DNA from: Gynuella sunshinyii YC6258
Lineage (GTDB): Bacteria > Pseudomonadota > Gammaproteobacteria > Pseudomonadales > Natronospirillaceae
Direction of reading: 5' to 3'
DNA length: 64,000 nt
NCBI RefSeq assembly: GCF_000940805.1
Contig: NZ_CP007142.1
Span: 3,200,593-3,264,592 of the forward strand
Shown: positions 47,535-58,157 of the stretch, piece after piece
How the letters are laid out: each line of letters opens with the position of its first letter
Numbering within the stretch: the first letter of the stretch is position 1
Translations under genes and position numbers: made by a program
The notes under the pieces: generated by a model
Seen by the model: the letters and a program-made list of their open reading frames with translations, nothing else
Told to the model about the DNA's origin: nothing
Databases searched by the model: none

Positions 47535-47918
47535 GTGAGTAGGGATTTTATGGCCTATTTGAAAATGAAAAGTAGGTCAAGTCTTAGCAGTAATGCACCA
47601 AGAAATATTAGATTTTTACGGCAATGATATCGATAGTTTTTAAGCGCGGACTTATTAATAATATGGTCGGCCAGAAGCCTGATTTTGGTCGGAATGTAGC
47701 TAAGGATTAATGTTAATTTTTACGTTACCAGAAACGGTTCTTGATAGATGATAATCGATTGTGGTTATTGGAAAGACATAATGCATACATCTCAATCTCA
47801 GACCTCTATAGTCTGTATGCGGCATATGCTCTGAAATAAGTTGTACTCATTTCCAATGCCTCGTTAGTAGCTCAGAGTTTATATAAGGAAAAATACTGTC
47901 TTTTTAAGTTCTTGAAGA

Positions 47919-47942
47919 GCCCGGCAACAGATGTTGCCGGGC
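47919..47942 (-). terminator. GC-rich hairpin after the DUF1501 gene
   Basis: GCCCGGCAAC-AGAT-GTTGCCGGGC forms a 10-bp stem 14 bases past the DUF1501 stop. Only TCTTC follows on the minus strand, so it is a probable terminator with a poor U-tract. Confidence 0.55.
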
Positions 47943-47955
47943 AAAGGGGGGGGTA

Positions 47956-49554
47956 TCAGCTCTCGTCTTCGAGGGTTTTATCCCCTTGTGGATTGTACGT
48001 GGGATCGGCTGTCATGATGTGTGGGTTAGTGGCTCCAAAATAGCGATAAGTGGAAGCTGCCACTGACATAGGCTCCCAGGTTTTCGAGCCATTGTCCGGA
48101 ACTGTATATTGATTGTTAGTGCCGGTTTGCCCTGCACGGATTGTCTCGCCAATCACGTTTCCGAGAGCTCGCCTGCTCGATATCCCAGCTCCTCCAAACG
48201 TATAAAGATTCTGGTTGTTACCATGGTCCCAGCCACCGGAATCGTTGAGATTGACCCGGCGACCAAAGTCCCCCATAACATTGATAATAATGTTGCTGGT
48301 GTTTGTCCGGGTTTTACCACCAAGAGTTGTAATCCCGTTTCTGCCAGCCCATTTGATATGTTTCATGGCGACATCTATGGCCTGCATGACTCGCAGCATT
48401 CTCCGTCTATAACCGTCTCTGTCAATGCCGTTATTGTGATCATCCCAACCGCCAAGTCCGTCAGTTCCCACTGTCGCATACAGTGTTTGGGGGTTGTGTA
48501 GCATGAGCGTAACAGCCGCTTTCAAGCGCTGTGCAAATCCTGTGTTGGGGTATTGCAGCCGACTATCGGTGCTCAGTAGGTTATGGCCAAAATCTGAGTG
48601 CAGGGATATATCATTGCTTGTATTAACACCGCCTGGTACTACAGGCAGGTTGTCATCACTTAGAAGTGCACTCAGGCTTGTCATTCTGTCTGCCAGTTCG
48701 GCTCTCTTATTAAGTGCACTCCATACTCCGTTATATTGTGATTGCTGGCTTGCGATTACATTTTGGGCCATCGCATTGATTGCAGTTTCAGAACTGGTGA
48801 GATCGCCTCGGGTATAGGGGTTGTTGAATTGGTTGTCCATGGTAATGCCGCGAAGATTCAGTGGCATGGTATTTTCCGGGTCGAGAGCATAGGATGTGGA
48901 GTTACCCTCAAATGAAACAAAAGGCAGGACAAAGCCATTTGCGTCACTTGGCATAGGGTCGCCATCAGCAAAGGTGGTACTTTTATAAGAACTGAAATTA
49001 CTATTAATCATCAAGGCCAGACGAGTACCGACTCCAGGAGCATTTTCTATATCCAGTGCGCCCTTGTGAGACATAAAAATACTTTCGCGGTGAGATTGGG
49101 TAGGTGATTTTTGTTTGTAAATAGTGCGATAGAGATTCATGTCAGCACTGCTTAACATGTTTTCCATGAAGGCTCCACCGGCAGAATACCAGCAGCCATT
49201 GGCAGTAATCTCACCATTGGGATTGTCAGTTCTCTTGAGCAGAATATTTCCGCCAAACGCGTTGCCGTCAGAGTAACTGTTTTTGGAATTTGTATTGATG
49301 CTGTTATTGGTCCCCGTATCTCCCATTCCATTCTGTGCCATATTGGTAAGATTGCCTGCGAGTTCAGAAGCCCCTCCATAAAGAAATATATTAATCACCT
49401 GGGGCATCACAGCAGGAGCACTTATGTTGGCATTAGCGTAAGTAGGGCTATACGCATAAGCTTTGTTGGCCAAGAAAGGCAGACTGAAACTGGCTGGTAA
49501 TGCCACAGTGGAAGAGCCAAGAGCGGCAGTTTTTAAAAAGCTTCTACGTTTCAT
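47956..49554 (-). CDS. DUF1501 family protein, Tat-exported
   Basis: A 532-residue protein with a Tat-type start (KRRSFLKTAALGSSTVALP). The DUF1501 pattern includes DGLGGWDDHNNG, then RMLRVMQAIDVAMKHIKW and SGGWDHGNNQNLYTFGGAGI, which fit the alkaline-phosphatase-like fold of the family. Function not known. It follows, on the same strand, a DUF1800-like gene, the usual partner. The domain-rich Asn/Thr/Gly content suggests export to the surface or periplasm. Confidence 0.82.
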   Translation of the reverse strand: MKRRSFLKTAALGSSTVALPASFSLPFLANKAYAYSPTYANANISAPAVMPQVINIFLYGGASELAGNLTNMAQNGMGDTGTNNSINTNSKNSYSDGNAFGGNILLKRTDNPNGEITANGCWYSAGGAFMENMLSSADMNLYRTIYKQKSPTQSHRESIFMSHKGALDIENAPGVGTRLALMINSNFSSYKSTTFADGDPMPSDANGFVLPFVSFEGNSTSYALDPENTMPLNLRGITMDNQFNNPYTRGDLTSSETAINAMAQNVIASQQSQYNGVWSALNKRAELADRMTSLSALLSDDNLPVVPGGVNTSNDISLHSDFGHNLLSTDSRLQYPNTGFAQRLKAAVTLMLHNPQTLYATVGTDGLGGWDDHNNGIDRDGYRRRMLRVMQAIDVAMKHIKWAGRNGITTLGGKTRTNTSNIIINVMGDFGRRVNLNDSGGWDHGNNQNLYTFGGAGISSRRALGNVIGETIRAGQTGTNNQYTVPDNGSKTWEPMSVAASTYRYFGATNPHIMTADPTYNPQGDKTLEDES

Positions 49555-49569
49555 CGGTTCATCCCTCTC

Positions 49570-51300
49570 TTAACGATAGTTTTTAAAATAGTAGAATTCC
49601 GGTAACCGGGAAATATAGTCGAGCATAATCTGGGCAAAATCATCGGCTCTGTCTTCATAGTTGTTACGATTGACATACAGTTTGTAAGTTCCATTATCAT
49701 TGACGACATGCTCGCGTCTCTCACCTTCCGTTATCAACGCGGTTTTCTCATTTGGCGTCGCTCGTCTACCCATAGCTGTCAGAAATACATAATCAATAAA
49801 TTCAGGCGCGGTGAGGTTTTCAAGAGATGACTTAAGGTCTTCTTTGCCGGCTTTATAAAAGGCGCCATCGGTGTATTCGAATACATTGTTGCTGCTATCA
49901 TCGTCATCATCGACAGGGAATCTCGCACCATCGTAAGCACGGTTATGCATTAAGAAACCTTGTCGCAGTGCCTGGTGATAATTGGCGAAACTCAGTACGT
50001 CCAATGGTACATAAGGCGTTCTGCCGATTTTATATTCCATGGATGCCCAGCCCATGTTGTCCATAGACATTGAGCTGCCAACTCCGGTGGCGGTGACAGA
50101 TCTGAAGAAGTTTCTTCCTGTGTTTCCAGCATCTGCAGACTTGGGATTCCAGTTCAGTCTGTCCATTATGGAGAAAGCTGACTCTTCAAAAGATTTTACC
50201 CGTTTGGTATCGAGCAAATAAGATTCGGAAAACAGTATGTGTGTGAATATATCCCGGAAAGTTGTTGGATTGGTTGCAACAATTTCACCGATTAATTTCA
50301 GTCGGGTGTCTTCACTCATACCATCCAGGAAATAGTTGACAATAACTTCTGTCACTCGAGGTATAAGTAGCGCATGTCCGGATACGAGGTCATACAAATC
50401 TTCACAGCTTTGAATGTAATTATTTAAAACCAAAACCGGGGCGGCGAGGGATGGTTGATCTACATTGAAATGAAGCTGATATGCTTCATCGCCATCGGTC
50501 AGATACCACTGTCTACATGCTTGTCCGCCATTATAGGTATTGAGTTGATCTTCGGCACTGTCGTTAAATTTCCCCAGATATAACTCAAACATTTCAAGCG
50601 CATGATTTTCAGCTGACCGGGAAACCCTCCACCGGCTTACACCACCGAGCCAGCCACGAATGACCTGTCGAACTGGTGTATCTGCAGTAATGTTTGAATG
50701 AAGGTAGGCCAGTGTGCGGGAAATATCCTGTTCATCGGTGCTTTCCATTTCTCTGGCTGGGCTGAACATGATGGTGTTAGCAAGAAAATATGCCATCCAG
50801 TTGTCAAATTGATTCTTGCTTAATGGATAAGTCAGCATCTTAGCCATGTATTTCTGGTGCTCGCTTCTACTATCAAAGCTGAACATGGCATTGATTCCTG
50901 GAGCAATTTCCTCTCCAGTATCTGGATCGAGTATTGCGTCCGCACCGTTAATTTTTGTGTCGAGCAGGTTCACTTCTGTATAAGAAAGTTGGCGCTGCAA
51001 GTTTGATCTGATGGTACTAAGAGAGTGTGTGTCTCTTATTTTCAGGTTGTTCAACCCTTGAGCCGTATCTGCAAATTCATCCAGAGCCATACCTCTTCCC
51101 ATTGGGGCAAGCAGTTTGTTGATCACTGCGTATTGATTTTCTTTTGAGAGAGAGTTGAATTCGGATTGGCTCAGTTCAAAAGACGGTACTTTTGAGTGGT
51201 TTGCCTTGTCTTCAGGAAGTGTTGTATCGCAACCATAAATAGCAAGGATGCTTACTAAAAAAAAATATGATTTTTTAGGAGATAATATGAAGTTGGGCAT
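49570..51300 (-). CDS. divergent DUF1800-like lipoprotein
   Basis: A 576-residue protein with an N-terminal lipobox-like Cys (LAIYGC). Its helical body has short matches to DUF1800: SRSAENHALEMFELYLGKF, TTFRDIFTHILFSESYLLDTKRVKSFEESAFSIMDRLNW, and a region ending LPEFYYFKNYR. I recognise the family by these features and the DUF1501 partner, not by an overall strong match. Function unknown. It is the upstream gene of the pair, with a 470-base AT-rich region before it. Confidence 0.65.
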   Translation of the reverse strand: MPNFILSPKKSYFFLVSILAIYGCDTTLPEDKANHSKVPSFELSQSEFNSLSKENQYAVINKLLAPMGRGMALDEFADTAQGLNNLKIRDTHSLSTIRSNLQRQLSYTEVNLLDTKINGADAILDPDTGEEIAPGINAMFSFDSRSEHQKYMAKMLTYPLSKNQFDNWMAYFLANTIMFSPAREMESTDEQDISRTLAYLHSNITADTPVRQVIRGWLGGVSRWRVSRSAENHALEMFELYLGKFNDSAEDQLNTYNGGQACRQWYLTDGDEAYQLHFNVDQPSLAAPVLVLNNYIQSCEDLYDLVSGHALLIPRVTEVIVNYFLDGMSEDTRLKLIGEIVATNPTTFRDIFTHILFSESYLLDTKRVKSFEESAFSIMDRLNWNPKSADAGNTGRNFFRSVTATGVGSSMSMDNMGWASMEYKIGRTPYVPLDVLSFANYHQALRQGFLMHNRAYDGARFPVDDDDDSSNNVFEYTDGAFYKAGKEDLKSSLENLTAPEFIDYVFLTAMGRRATPNEKTALITEGERREHVVNDNGTYKLYVNRNNYEDRADDFAQIMLDYISRLPEFYYFKNYR

Positions 51301-51791
51301 TTGTAAAATCTCAATTTTTTGACGCTTGTTAGTTCAAGGTTAAACTAATTTTTGAGTGCAGGCAGTTGGGGGTAATGCGATACTGTGAGTAGTGGTGCAC
51401 AAATATGAAAAAAAATATTTTTATGTACGGTGTTAATTTAATCTCAGATGATTCAGATCATATTTTTTTATAAGTCTTTTTTGCTGTTTTTAAGGTGGTT
51501 TTTTTTGGGATTTATTTCGTCGCCAACGCTTTCTTTTTGGTTAAGTTCTGTTGGTCAGAAGTGCTGAAAGACTGATGTTTTGTGAAAAAATGGGAGGTTG
51601 ACCTGCTGATAATTGATTTTATTCTTTTATGTCCCGTCCCCGGACAAGGAAGATTTTTCTGCTAGAATTCCTTCTTTTTTTCATAGTTTGAAAGCCATAT
51701 TTCCTTAAAACTTACAAAATTATGCTTGTTGACTTTTTCGGTTCAAGTATGTTGCCGTGAATTGTCAGACAGTGACGGTATGGGGTATTTA
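51301..51791. other. AT-rich intergenic region
   Basis: About 490 bases of strongly AT-rich sequence between divergent genes. It includes poly-A/T tracts and an ATGAT-TCAG-ATCAT dyad near 51448, then T-rich DNA. The promoters of both flanking genes must be here. No ORF or RNA gene is convincing. Confidence 0.45.
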
Positions 51792-52322
51792 ATGACATGT
51801 GTTTTGATAAGGGAAGTTGATGGTTCCGATTATATGGTTCCGATTATATTGGATATTGAGGCATCTGGTTTTGGAAAGGGAAGTTATCCAATTGAATTGG
51901 GAATAGCCCTTGCTGACAGGACCGTAAAAAATTATCTGATCAGACCTTTGGAAGCTTGGCTGCATTGGGATAAACAAGCTGAGGGTGTTCATGGGATTAC
52001 ACGCGAGTTGTTGGACCGAGAAGGGAGAGAAATTAAAGAAATCTGTCTTGAAATGAATGAGTTGCTGGAAGGGATGATGGTATATAGCGATGGATGGGGA
52101 TTCGATAGCAGCTGGTTATCGTTGTTGTTCTATTGTGCGGGAATGAAGATGACATTTCGCCTGGAAACTTTGACGAGAATTTTATCCGAACCCCAAATGC
52201 ATATTTGGGATCGTACGCGCCAAGCGGTCTTGCAGGAGTGGGGTGTGGAGCTACATCGCGCGCCGATCGATGCAAGAGTTCTCCAGGAAACTTATATTAG
52301 AACACTGGAAGCGGTTTCATAA
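51792..52322 (+). CDS. DEDDh-type 3'-5' exonuclease (DnaQ/RNase T superfamily)
   Basis: A 176-residue protein if it starts at ATG 51792. The exonuclease motifs are present: DIEASGFG (Exo I, Asp/Glu), DGWGFDSSWL (Exo II region) and HRAPIDARVL (Exo III His..Asp), with EGVHGIT before the second. The start is uncertain because the ATG before VPIILDIEASG lies in a 14-base tandem duplication (51820-51847) and neither copy has well spaced ribosome-binding sequence. GGGG seven bases before 51792 supports that codon. Confidence 0.75.
   Translation: MTCVLIREVDGSDYMVPIILDIEASGFGKGSYPIELGIALADRTVKNYLIRPLEAWLHWDKQAEGVHGITRELLDREGREIKEICLEMNELLEGMMVYSDGWGFDSSWLSLLFYCAGMKMTFRLETLTRILSEPQMHIWDRTRQAVLQEWGVELHRAPIDARVLQETYIRTLEAVS
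51820..51847 (+). repeat. two tandem copies of a 14-base unit covering a start codon
   Basis: ATGGTTCCGATTAT occurs twice in succession; the second copy begins at 51834, in frame with the exonuclease gene, and the first is out of frame. Because 14 is not a multiple of 3, the duplication shifts the frame of upstream starts. Confidence 0.95.
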
Positions 52323-52418
52323 GAATCAACCAACGTCAGATGTTGTTCTGACAGAGAGTTATTTATTAACAGCTGGTAATATCTGGCGACTGATCTCGTT
52401 GAACTCAAAGGTATCGAT

Positions 52419-52730
52419 ATGTCTATTCAACAACGCATGCGCAGTTTATTGGAAGCAGAATTTTCTCCTGTAGCGCTTGATTTGATCAATGAAAGTCACA
52501 TGCATAGTGTGCCGGATGGGTCCGAAAGCCATTTTAAGCTGGTACTTGTATCTGATTTATTCACTGGATTGCCAAAAGTAAAGCGACATCAGCTGGTTTA
52601 TAAAGTGTTGGCAGAATTGTTGGCAGGTCCTGTTCATGCACTCGCAATGCATCTGTATACCAAGGAAGAGTGGGGGGATGCATCAACCCCGGACTCTCCT
52701 CAATGTATGGGTGGGTCGAAATCAAGCTGA
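52419..52730 (+). CDS. bolA: BolA family protein
   Basis: A 103-residue BolA protein with IQQRMRSLLEAEFSPVALDLINES, HMHSVPDGSESHFKLVLVSDLFTGLPKVKRHQLVY and HALAMHLYTKEEW, which carry the conserved histidines that bind Fe-S clusters with monothiol glutaredoxins. It links iron status, cell shape and biofilm regulation in E. coli. The ATG follows a weak ribosome-binding site. The 3' end overlaps the UPF0149 gene on the opposite strand. Confidence 0.92.
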   Translation: MSIQQRMRSLLEAEFSPVALDLINESHMHSVPDGSESHFKLVLVSDLFTGLPKVKRHQLVYKVLAELLAGPVHALAMHLYTKEEWGDASTPDSPQCMGGSKSS

Positions 52731-53273
52731 ATGTGTCAGCAGATACAGATCAACCAGTGCTTCGGGGATCTGGTTAAGAATCTGTGTCTTAAGCTTGGTG
52801 TTTTTCGATATCTGTTTGAACTCAGCTTCATCTTCAAAAAGTTGGGAGCCAAGTTCAAATGGAAATAGCAGCATGGAGAGTGCTTCCTGGTCAAATGTCT
52901 CCAGTTGGCTGTCTGACTCGAAAATAACCTGCATGAAGCCCGAACACCAGGCTTCCATTTCTTCAGTGATTTCCCCCGGCAGAATGTCAAAAGGTAGAGC
53001 AACTTGCTCATCAGCAGTAATTTCGTCCTGAATACTGTCGATCAACATTGATGTGAGCGTCTTGAAGCGGACAAGCTGGTCAGTATTGCCAGGCTGCTCT
53101 TCGGTGTCAAAGATCCAGCTGTGCAGTGTATTCCAGTCGGGACGGGTAGGCATTAGTGCAGTGGCCGTCAGCAGGCCGTGATATCCATAAAACTCCAGGA
53201 CCTCGTCCGCATGTTCGTCGGTGTCCAGATACTCATATAGCCAATCCAGTTCTGTTTGGGTGATGTGATTCAA
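52722..53273 (-). CDS. UPF0149 (YgfB/YecA) family protein
   Basis: A 183-residue acidic, helical protein with FYGYHGLLTATALMP at the N-terminus and EEMEAWCSGFMQVIF, the UPF0149 signatures. The C-terminal metal-binding SEC-C tail found in some YecA proteins is absent. Function unknown. Convergent 9-base overlap with bolA. Confidence 0.85.
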   Translation of the reverse strand: MNHITQTELDWLYEYLDTDEHADEVLEFYGYHGLLTATALMPTRPDWNTLHSWIFDTEEQPGNTDQLVRFKTLTSMLIDSIQDEITADEQVALPFDILPGEITEEMEAWCSGFMQVIFESDSQLETFDQEALSMLLFPFELGSQLFEDEAEFKQISKNTKLKTQILNQIPEALVDLYLLTHSA

Positions 53274-53361
53274 TGTTTTGTTAACCTGATGTGTTTTAAG
53301 GGCGGGAATTGTATCGGAGTCACTTCATTCTATGTAGTGGCTTAAAATATTGTTTCAAAAT

Positions 53362-53391
53362 TTGAATCTTTTTATGGAATCAGGCTAGAAT
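53362..53391 (+). promoter_or_regulatory. promoter of tRNA-Arg
   Basis: TTGAAT and TAGAAT hexamers separated by 18 bases, with the tRNA starting 10 bases after the -10 element. The GC-rich spacer before the start is typical of growth-regulated tRNA promoters. Confidence 0.65.
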
Positions 53392-53400
53392 CCGCGCCCT

Positions 53401-53476
<76 letters not shown>

Positions 53477-53610
53477 GATAGTCGTCCGTATCAATGGTCC
53501 TCAGGCTGCCTATGGTTGAGGTCGCAGGTGCTATTGATCACTTATCCGAGCGATTGAAAGTTAAGTCATGTGGCCTTTGGTAGAGGTCACCACTGTAGGG
53601 GAAATCTCCA

Positions 53611-55551
53611 ATGCCGGTCATTACTCTTCCTGACGGGACCCAACGTCAATATGAAAGCCCAGTCACTGTTATGCAGGTTGCCGAAGATATCGGTCCTGGT
53701 CTTGCCAAGGCAACGATTGCCGGGGTGATAAATGGGTCCAATGCCGATGCTTGTGATCTGATAGAGCAGGATGCGACATTAAAAATTGTCACAGCCAGAG
53801 ATGATCTGGGGCTTGAAATTATACGCCACTCCTGTGCTCATCTGTTGGGGCATGCAATCAAGCAATTGTGGCCGCAGACTAAAATGGCCATTGGGCCGGT
53901 AATTGAAAATGGTTTCTATTACGACGTTGACTTGGACCATTCGATTACTGAGGAGGATCTGGGCAGGCTTGAAAAAAGAATGTTGGAGCTGGCAAAGACC
54001 AACTACCCGGTTATCAAAAAGAAAGTGAGCTGGGATGAAGCCTATGCTGTATTTGGTGGACGGGAAGAGGAATATAAACAGACCATTCTGAGTGAGGATA
54101 TTTCCAAAGCTGATCGACCCGGCTTGTATCACCATGAAGAATACATTGATATGTGTCGTGGTCCCCATGTACCTAATATGGGATTCTGCCATCACTTCAA
54201 ACTAATGCGTGTTTCTGGTGCTTATTGGCGCGGTAAGTCAGAGAACAAAATGCTGCAGCGTATTTATGGGACCGCCTGGGCTGACAAAAAGCAGCTGAAA
54301 CAATACCTTTTGTTCCTGGAAGAGGCTGCTAAGCGAGACCACCGTAAGCTGGGCAAGCAGTTGGATCTTTTTCATCTGCAGGATGATGCTCCTGGAATGG
54401 TATTCTGGCATCCAAAAGGATGGACCATGTACCAGGTTCTGGAGCAGTATATGAGGGTGGTGCAGCGCGACCGGGGCTACCAGGAAATTAAGACCCCGCA
54501 GATAGTGGACAGGTCCTTATGGGAGAAATCCGGTCATTGGGATAAGTTCAAAGATGATATGTTTACCACCCATTCGGAGTCCCGCGATAACGCAATTAAG
54601 CCGATGAACTGTCCTTGTCATATTCAGGTTTTTAATCAAGGCCTGAAAAGCTATCGAGATCTTCCTCTCAGGCTTGCAGAGTTTGGCAGTTGTCACCGTA
54701 ATGAGGCATCTGGTGCTTTGCATGGGATTATGCGGGTTCGTGGCTTTACACAGGATGATGCTCATATCTTCTGTACAGAGGATCAGATACAGTCTGAGGT
54801 TGCAGAATTTATAAATATGCTGGAGTCTGTGTATCATGACTTCGGTTATGATGACATTATATTGAAGTTATCCACCAGGCCAGAGCAGCGGGTGGGTGAG
54901 GATGATGTTTGGGATAAAGCTGAACAGGCACTTGCATCCGCGCTTGATGCCACGGGTAAACCATGGGACATATTGCCGGGAGAAGGCGCATTTTACGGGC
55001 CCAAGATAGAGTTTACCTTGAAAGACAGTTTGGGGCGTCTCTGGCAGTGTGGAACCATTCAGGTTGATTTTTCGATGCCTGGTCGTCTTGGGGCTCAGTA
55101 TGTTGATGAGCATGGAGAGCGAAAGACCCCAGTTATGTTGCATAGGGCAATTCTTGGCTCCTTTGAGCGCTTTGTCGGTATTTTGATTGAGCAGCATGCC
55201 GGGGCGATGCCTTTGTGGTTATCTCCCCAACAGGTTATGGTAATGAATATTACCGATAGTCAGGCAGAATACTGCCAGGAAGTTAAAAAACACCTCTCTG
55301 AAGCTGGGTTCCGGGTTGATGCTGACTTGAGAAACGAAAAGATCGGCTTTAAAATCCGTGAACATACGCTTCAGAAAATACCTTATCTACTCGTGTGTGG
55401 TGATAAGGAAGTGGACAATCGTACCGTTGCAGTGAGAACCAGATCTGGTCGGGATCTGGGAGTTATGTCTTTGGATGCATTTATTCAAATTCTTAACCGT
55501 GACCTGCAAAACAAGGGTAGGGTTGATGTTAATGAAAATGTGGAGGCATAA
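53611..55551 (+). CDS. thrS: threonyl-tRNA synthetase
   Basis: A 646-residue class II enzyme with N-terminal TGS domain (residues 1-62), editing domain, and catalytic core with zinc ligands in [10 protein letters not shown] (Cys), [25 protein letters not shown] (His) and MLHRAILGS (His), then the anticodon-binding domain. It charges tRNA-Thr and clears Ser-tRNA-Thr. GGGGAAA precedes the ATG. The 134-base leader may carry a regulatory structure, as in E. coli. The stop codon is followed by infC with no gap beyond 3 bases. Confidence 0.97.
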   Translation: MPVITLPDGTQRQYESPVTVMQVAEDIGPGLAKATIAGVINGSNADACDLIEQDATLKIVTARDDLGLEIIRHSCAHLLGHAIKQLWPQTKMAIGPVIENGFYYDVDLDHSITEEDLGRLEKRMLELAKTNYPVIKKKVSWDEAYAVFGGREEEYKQTILSEDISKADRPGLYHHEEYIDMCRGPHVPNMGFCHHFKLMRVSGAYWRGKSENKMLQRIYGTAWADKKQLKQYLLFLEEAAKRDHRKLGKQLDLFHLQDDAPGMVFWHPKGWTMYQVLEQYMRVVQRDRGYQEIKTPQIVDRSLWEKSGHWDKFKDDMFTTHSESRDNAIKPMNCPCHIQVFNQGLKSYRDLPLRLAEFGSCHRNEASGALHGIMRVRGFTQDDAHIFCTEDQIQSEVAEFINMLESVYHDFGYDDIILKLSTRPEQRVGEDDVWDKAEQALASALDATGKPWDILPGEGAFYGPKIEFTLKDSLGRLWQCGTIQVDFSMPGRLGAQYVDEHGERKTPVMLHRAILGSFERFVGILIEQHAGAMPLWLSPQQVMVMNITDSQAEYCQEVKKHLSEAGFRVDADLRNEKIGFKIREHTLQKIPYLLVCGDKEVDNRTVAVRTRSGRDLGVMSLDAFIQILNRDLQNKGRVDVNENVEA

Positions 55552-55554
55552 ACT

Positions 55555-56100
55555 CTGAAACAACGAGGCTCAGCAAGCAACAAAAAAGGTGATGGCCGTT
55601 CGGCTGTCAATGAAAACATCGAAGCCCGCGAAGTTCGATTGATTGACGCAGCTGGTGAACAGGTTGGGGTTGTTCCGATAGCCCAGGCTCTGCAGGCTGC
55701 TCAGGAAGCAGGCTTGGATCTGGTACAGATTTCGAATGCAGACCCAGTTGTCTGCAAGATTATGGATTTTGGCAAAAAACTCTATGAGGAGAAGAAAGCC
55801 AAAAATGCTGCTAAGAAGAAGCAGGTTCAGGTACAGATAAAGGAAGTTAAATTCAGACCAAATACGGATATAGGTGATTACCAGGTTAAGTTAAAGAATC
55901 TAATTCGTTTTCTTGAACATGGCGATAAAGCTAAAGTCACCTTACGTTTTCGTGGCAGGGAAATGGCTCATCAGGAGTTGGGTCTGGAGTTGCTGGGTCG
56001 GGTGGAAAAAGATCTTGTAGAGTATGGGGTGGTTGAGCAGAGGCCGAAAATGGAAGGTCGTCAGTTAACCATGGTCATTGCTCCTACTAAAAAGAAATAG
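55555..56100 (+). CDS. infC: translation initiation factor IF-3 (CTG start)
   Basis: A 181-residue IF-3: N-domain (INEN-like [30 protein letters not shown]), linker, and C-domain ([46 protein letters not shown]). No ATG, GTG or TTG is available before residue 28; the only useful start after the thrS stop is the CTG at 55555, eight bases after GGAGG. IF-3 rejects non-canonical starts, and in E. coli its own AUU start lets it autoregulate, so a CUG start fits the same logic. Confidence 0.9.
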   Translation: MKQRGSASNKKGDGRSAVNENIEAREVRLIDAAGEQVGVVPIAQALQAAQEAGLDLVQISNADPVVCKIMDFGKKLYEEKKAKNAAKKKQVQVQIKEVKFRPNTDIGDYQVKLKNLIRFLEHGDKAKVTLRFRGREMAHQELGLELLGRVEKDLVEYGVVEQRPKMEGRQLTMVIAPTKKK

Positions 56101-56119
56101 TTACCTTCCGAGTATATGA

Positions 56120-56145
56120 AGCCCTGGTTATAGCAGGGCTTTTTT
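56120..56145 (+). terminator. intrinsic terminator after infC
   Basis: AGCCCTG and CAGGGCT pair as a 7-bp stem with 7-base loop, followed by TTTTT. It lies 20 bases past infC and may serve as an attenuator before rpmI. Confidence 0.82.
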
Positions 56146-56296
56146 GCATTTGGGGCTTTTATTTTTTATTTATTTGGATAGAATGCCCGCCTTCCTGAGT
56201 TATCGGGATGCAACACTCTACCCGGCCGAGGATTTCATGCCGGATGGGTAATCAATGGGTCTTATGATCTTATAATTTTATTATTTGGAGTATTAC

Positions 56297-56491
56297 ATGC
56301 CAAAAATGAAATCCAACTCTGGCGCTGCAAAGCGTTTCAAGAGAACGGCGAATGGCTTTAAGCATAAACAGTCTTTCCGTAGCCACATTTTGACTAAAAA
56401 GAGCACCAAGCGTAAGCGTCAGCTGCGTGATATGCAACAGGTAGCAAAAGTCGATCAGCCTCTGATCGAACGTATGCTTCCTTATATTTGA
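56297..56491 (+). CDS. rpmI: 50S ribosomal protein L35
   Basis: A 64-residue basic protein, [26 protein letters not shown]..., with the standard L35 sequence. GGAG precedes the ATG. The 196-base leader after infC contains an intrinsic terminator; in E. coli the equivalent region is where L20 represses translation. Confidence 0.97.
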   Translation: MPKMKSNSGAAKRFKRTANGFKHKQSFRSHILTKKSTKRKRQLRDMQQVAKVDQPLIERMLPYI

Positions 56492-56509
56492 TGAAAGAGG
56501 TGTAGAGCT

Positions 56510-56869
56510 ATGGCAAGAGTTAAACGTGGCGTTATTGCACGTCGTCGTCACAATAAAATTTTAAAAGCTGCAAAAGGTTATTACGGTGCTCGTAGTCGGG
56601 TATTTCGTGTAGCCAAGCAGGCTGTTATTAAAGCCGGTCAGTATGCTTATCGTGACCGTCGTCAGCGTAAGCGTCAGTTCAGAGCACTTTGGATTGCACG
56701 TATCAACGCTGAGGCTCGGGTAAATGGTTTGTCTTACAGTCGCATGATTGATGGCTTGAAAAAATCAAGCATCGAAATTGACCGTAAGGTGCTGGCGGAT
56801 CTCGCTGTTTATGAGAAGGCAGCGTTTGCTGCATTGGCAGAAAAAGCCAAGACTGCACTGGCAGCGTAA
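56510..56869 (+). CDS. rplT: 50S ribosomal protein L20
   Basis: A 119-residue L20, starting [38 protein letters not shown], typical throughout. It is needed for early 50S assembly and represses the rpmI-rplT operon in E. coli. Followed by a strong terminator. Confidence 0.97.
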   Translation: MARVKRGVIARRRHNKILKAAKGYYGARSRVFRVAKQAVIKAGQYAYRDRRQRKRQFRALWIARINAEARVNGLSYSRMIDGLKKSSIEIDRKVLADLAVYEKAAFAALAEKAKTALAA

Positions 56870-56885
56870 GCAGATCTCGATAATT

Positions 56886-56913
56886 AAAAAAGGCGACATT
56901 AGTCGCCTTTTTT
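56886..56913 (+). terminator. intrinsic terminator after rplT
   Basis: AAAAAAGGCGAC-ATTA-GTCGCCTTTTTT is a perfect 12-bp dyad with a run of six Ts, 17 bases after the rplT stop. Confidence 0.9.
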
Positions 56914-57067
56914 AATGCACGAAGGAAAGTGAACGTTTTATGTCTCTATTTCTAAGTAGAGCGGACCTAAGTTGCTGAATTTCAGCGGTTTTTGGTTGCT
57001 AAAATTCTAACAGACTCTATAGTACAGGCTCTTAAATGCCATGCATAACCTGCTATATCCCCGTTAA

Positions 57068-58117
<1,050 letters not shown>

Positions 58118-58157
58118 TCAGTCAATCGGCAACAGTCTGCGATAAATAGGAAAGAGT

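Larger units (their letters stand above)
47458..47955. other. intergenic region between convergent modules
   Basis: 498 bases between tail-to-tail genes. It holds two terminators (described separately), an 8-G run (47946-47953) beside the DUF1501 stop, and otherwise AT-rich sequence without a credible ORF. Confidence 0.5.
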
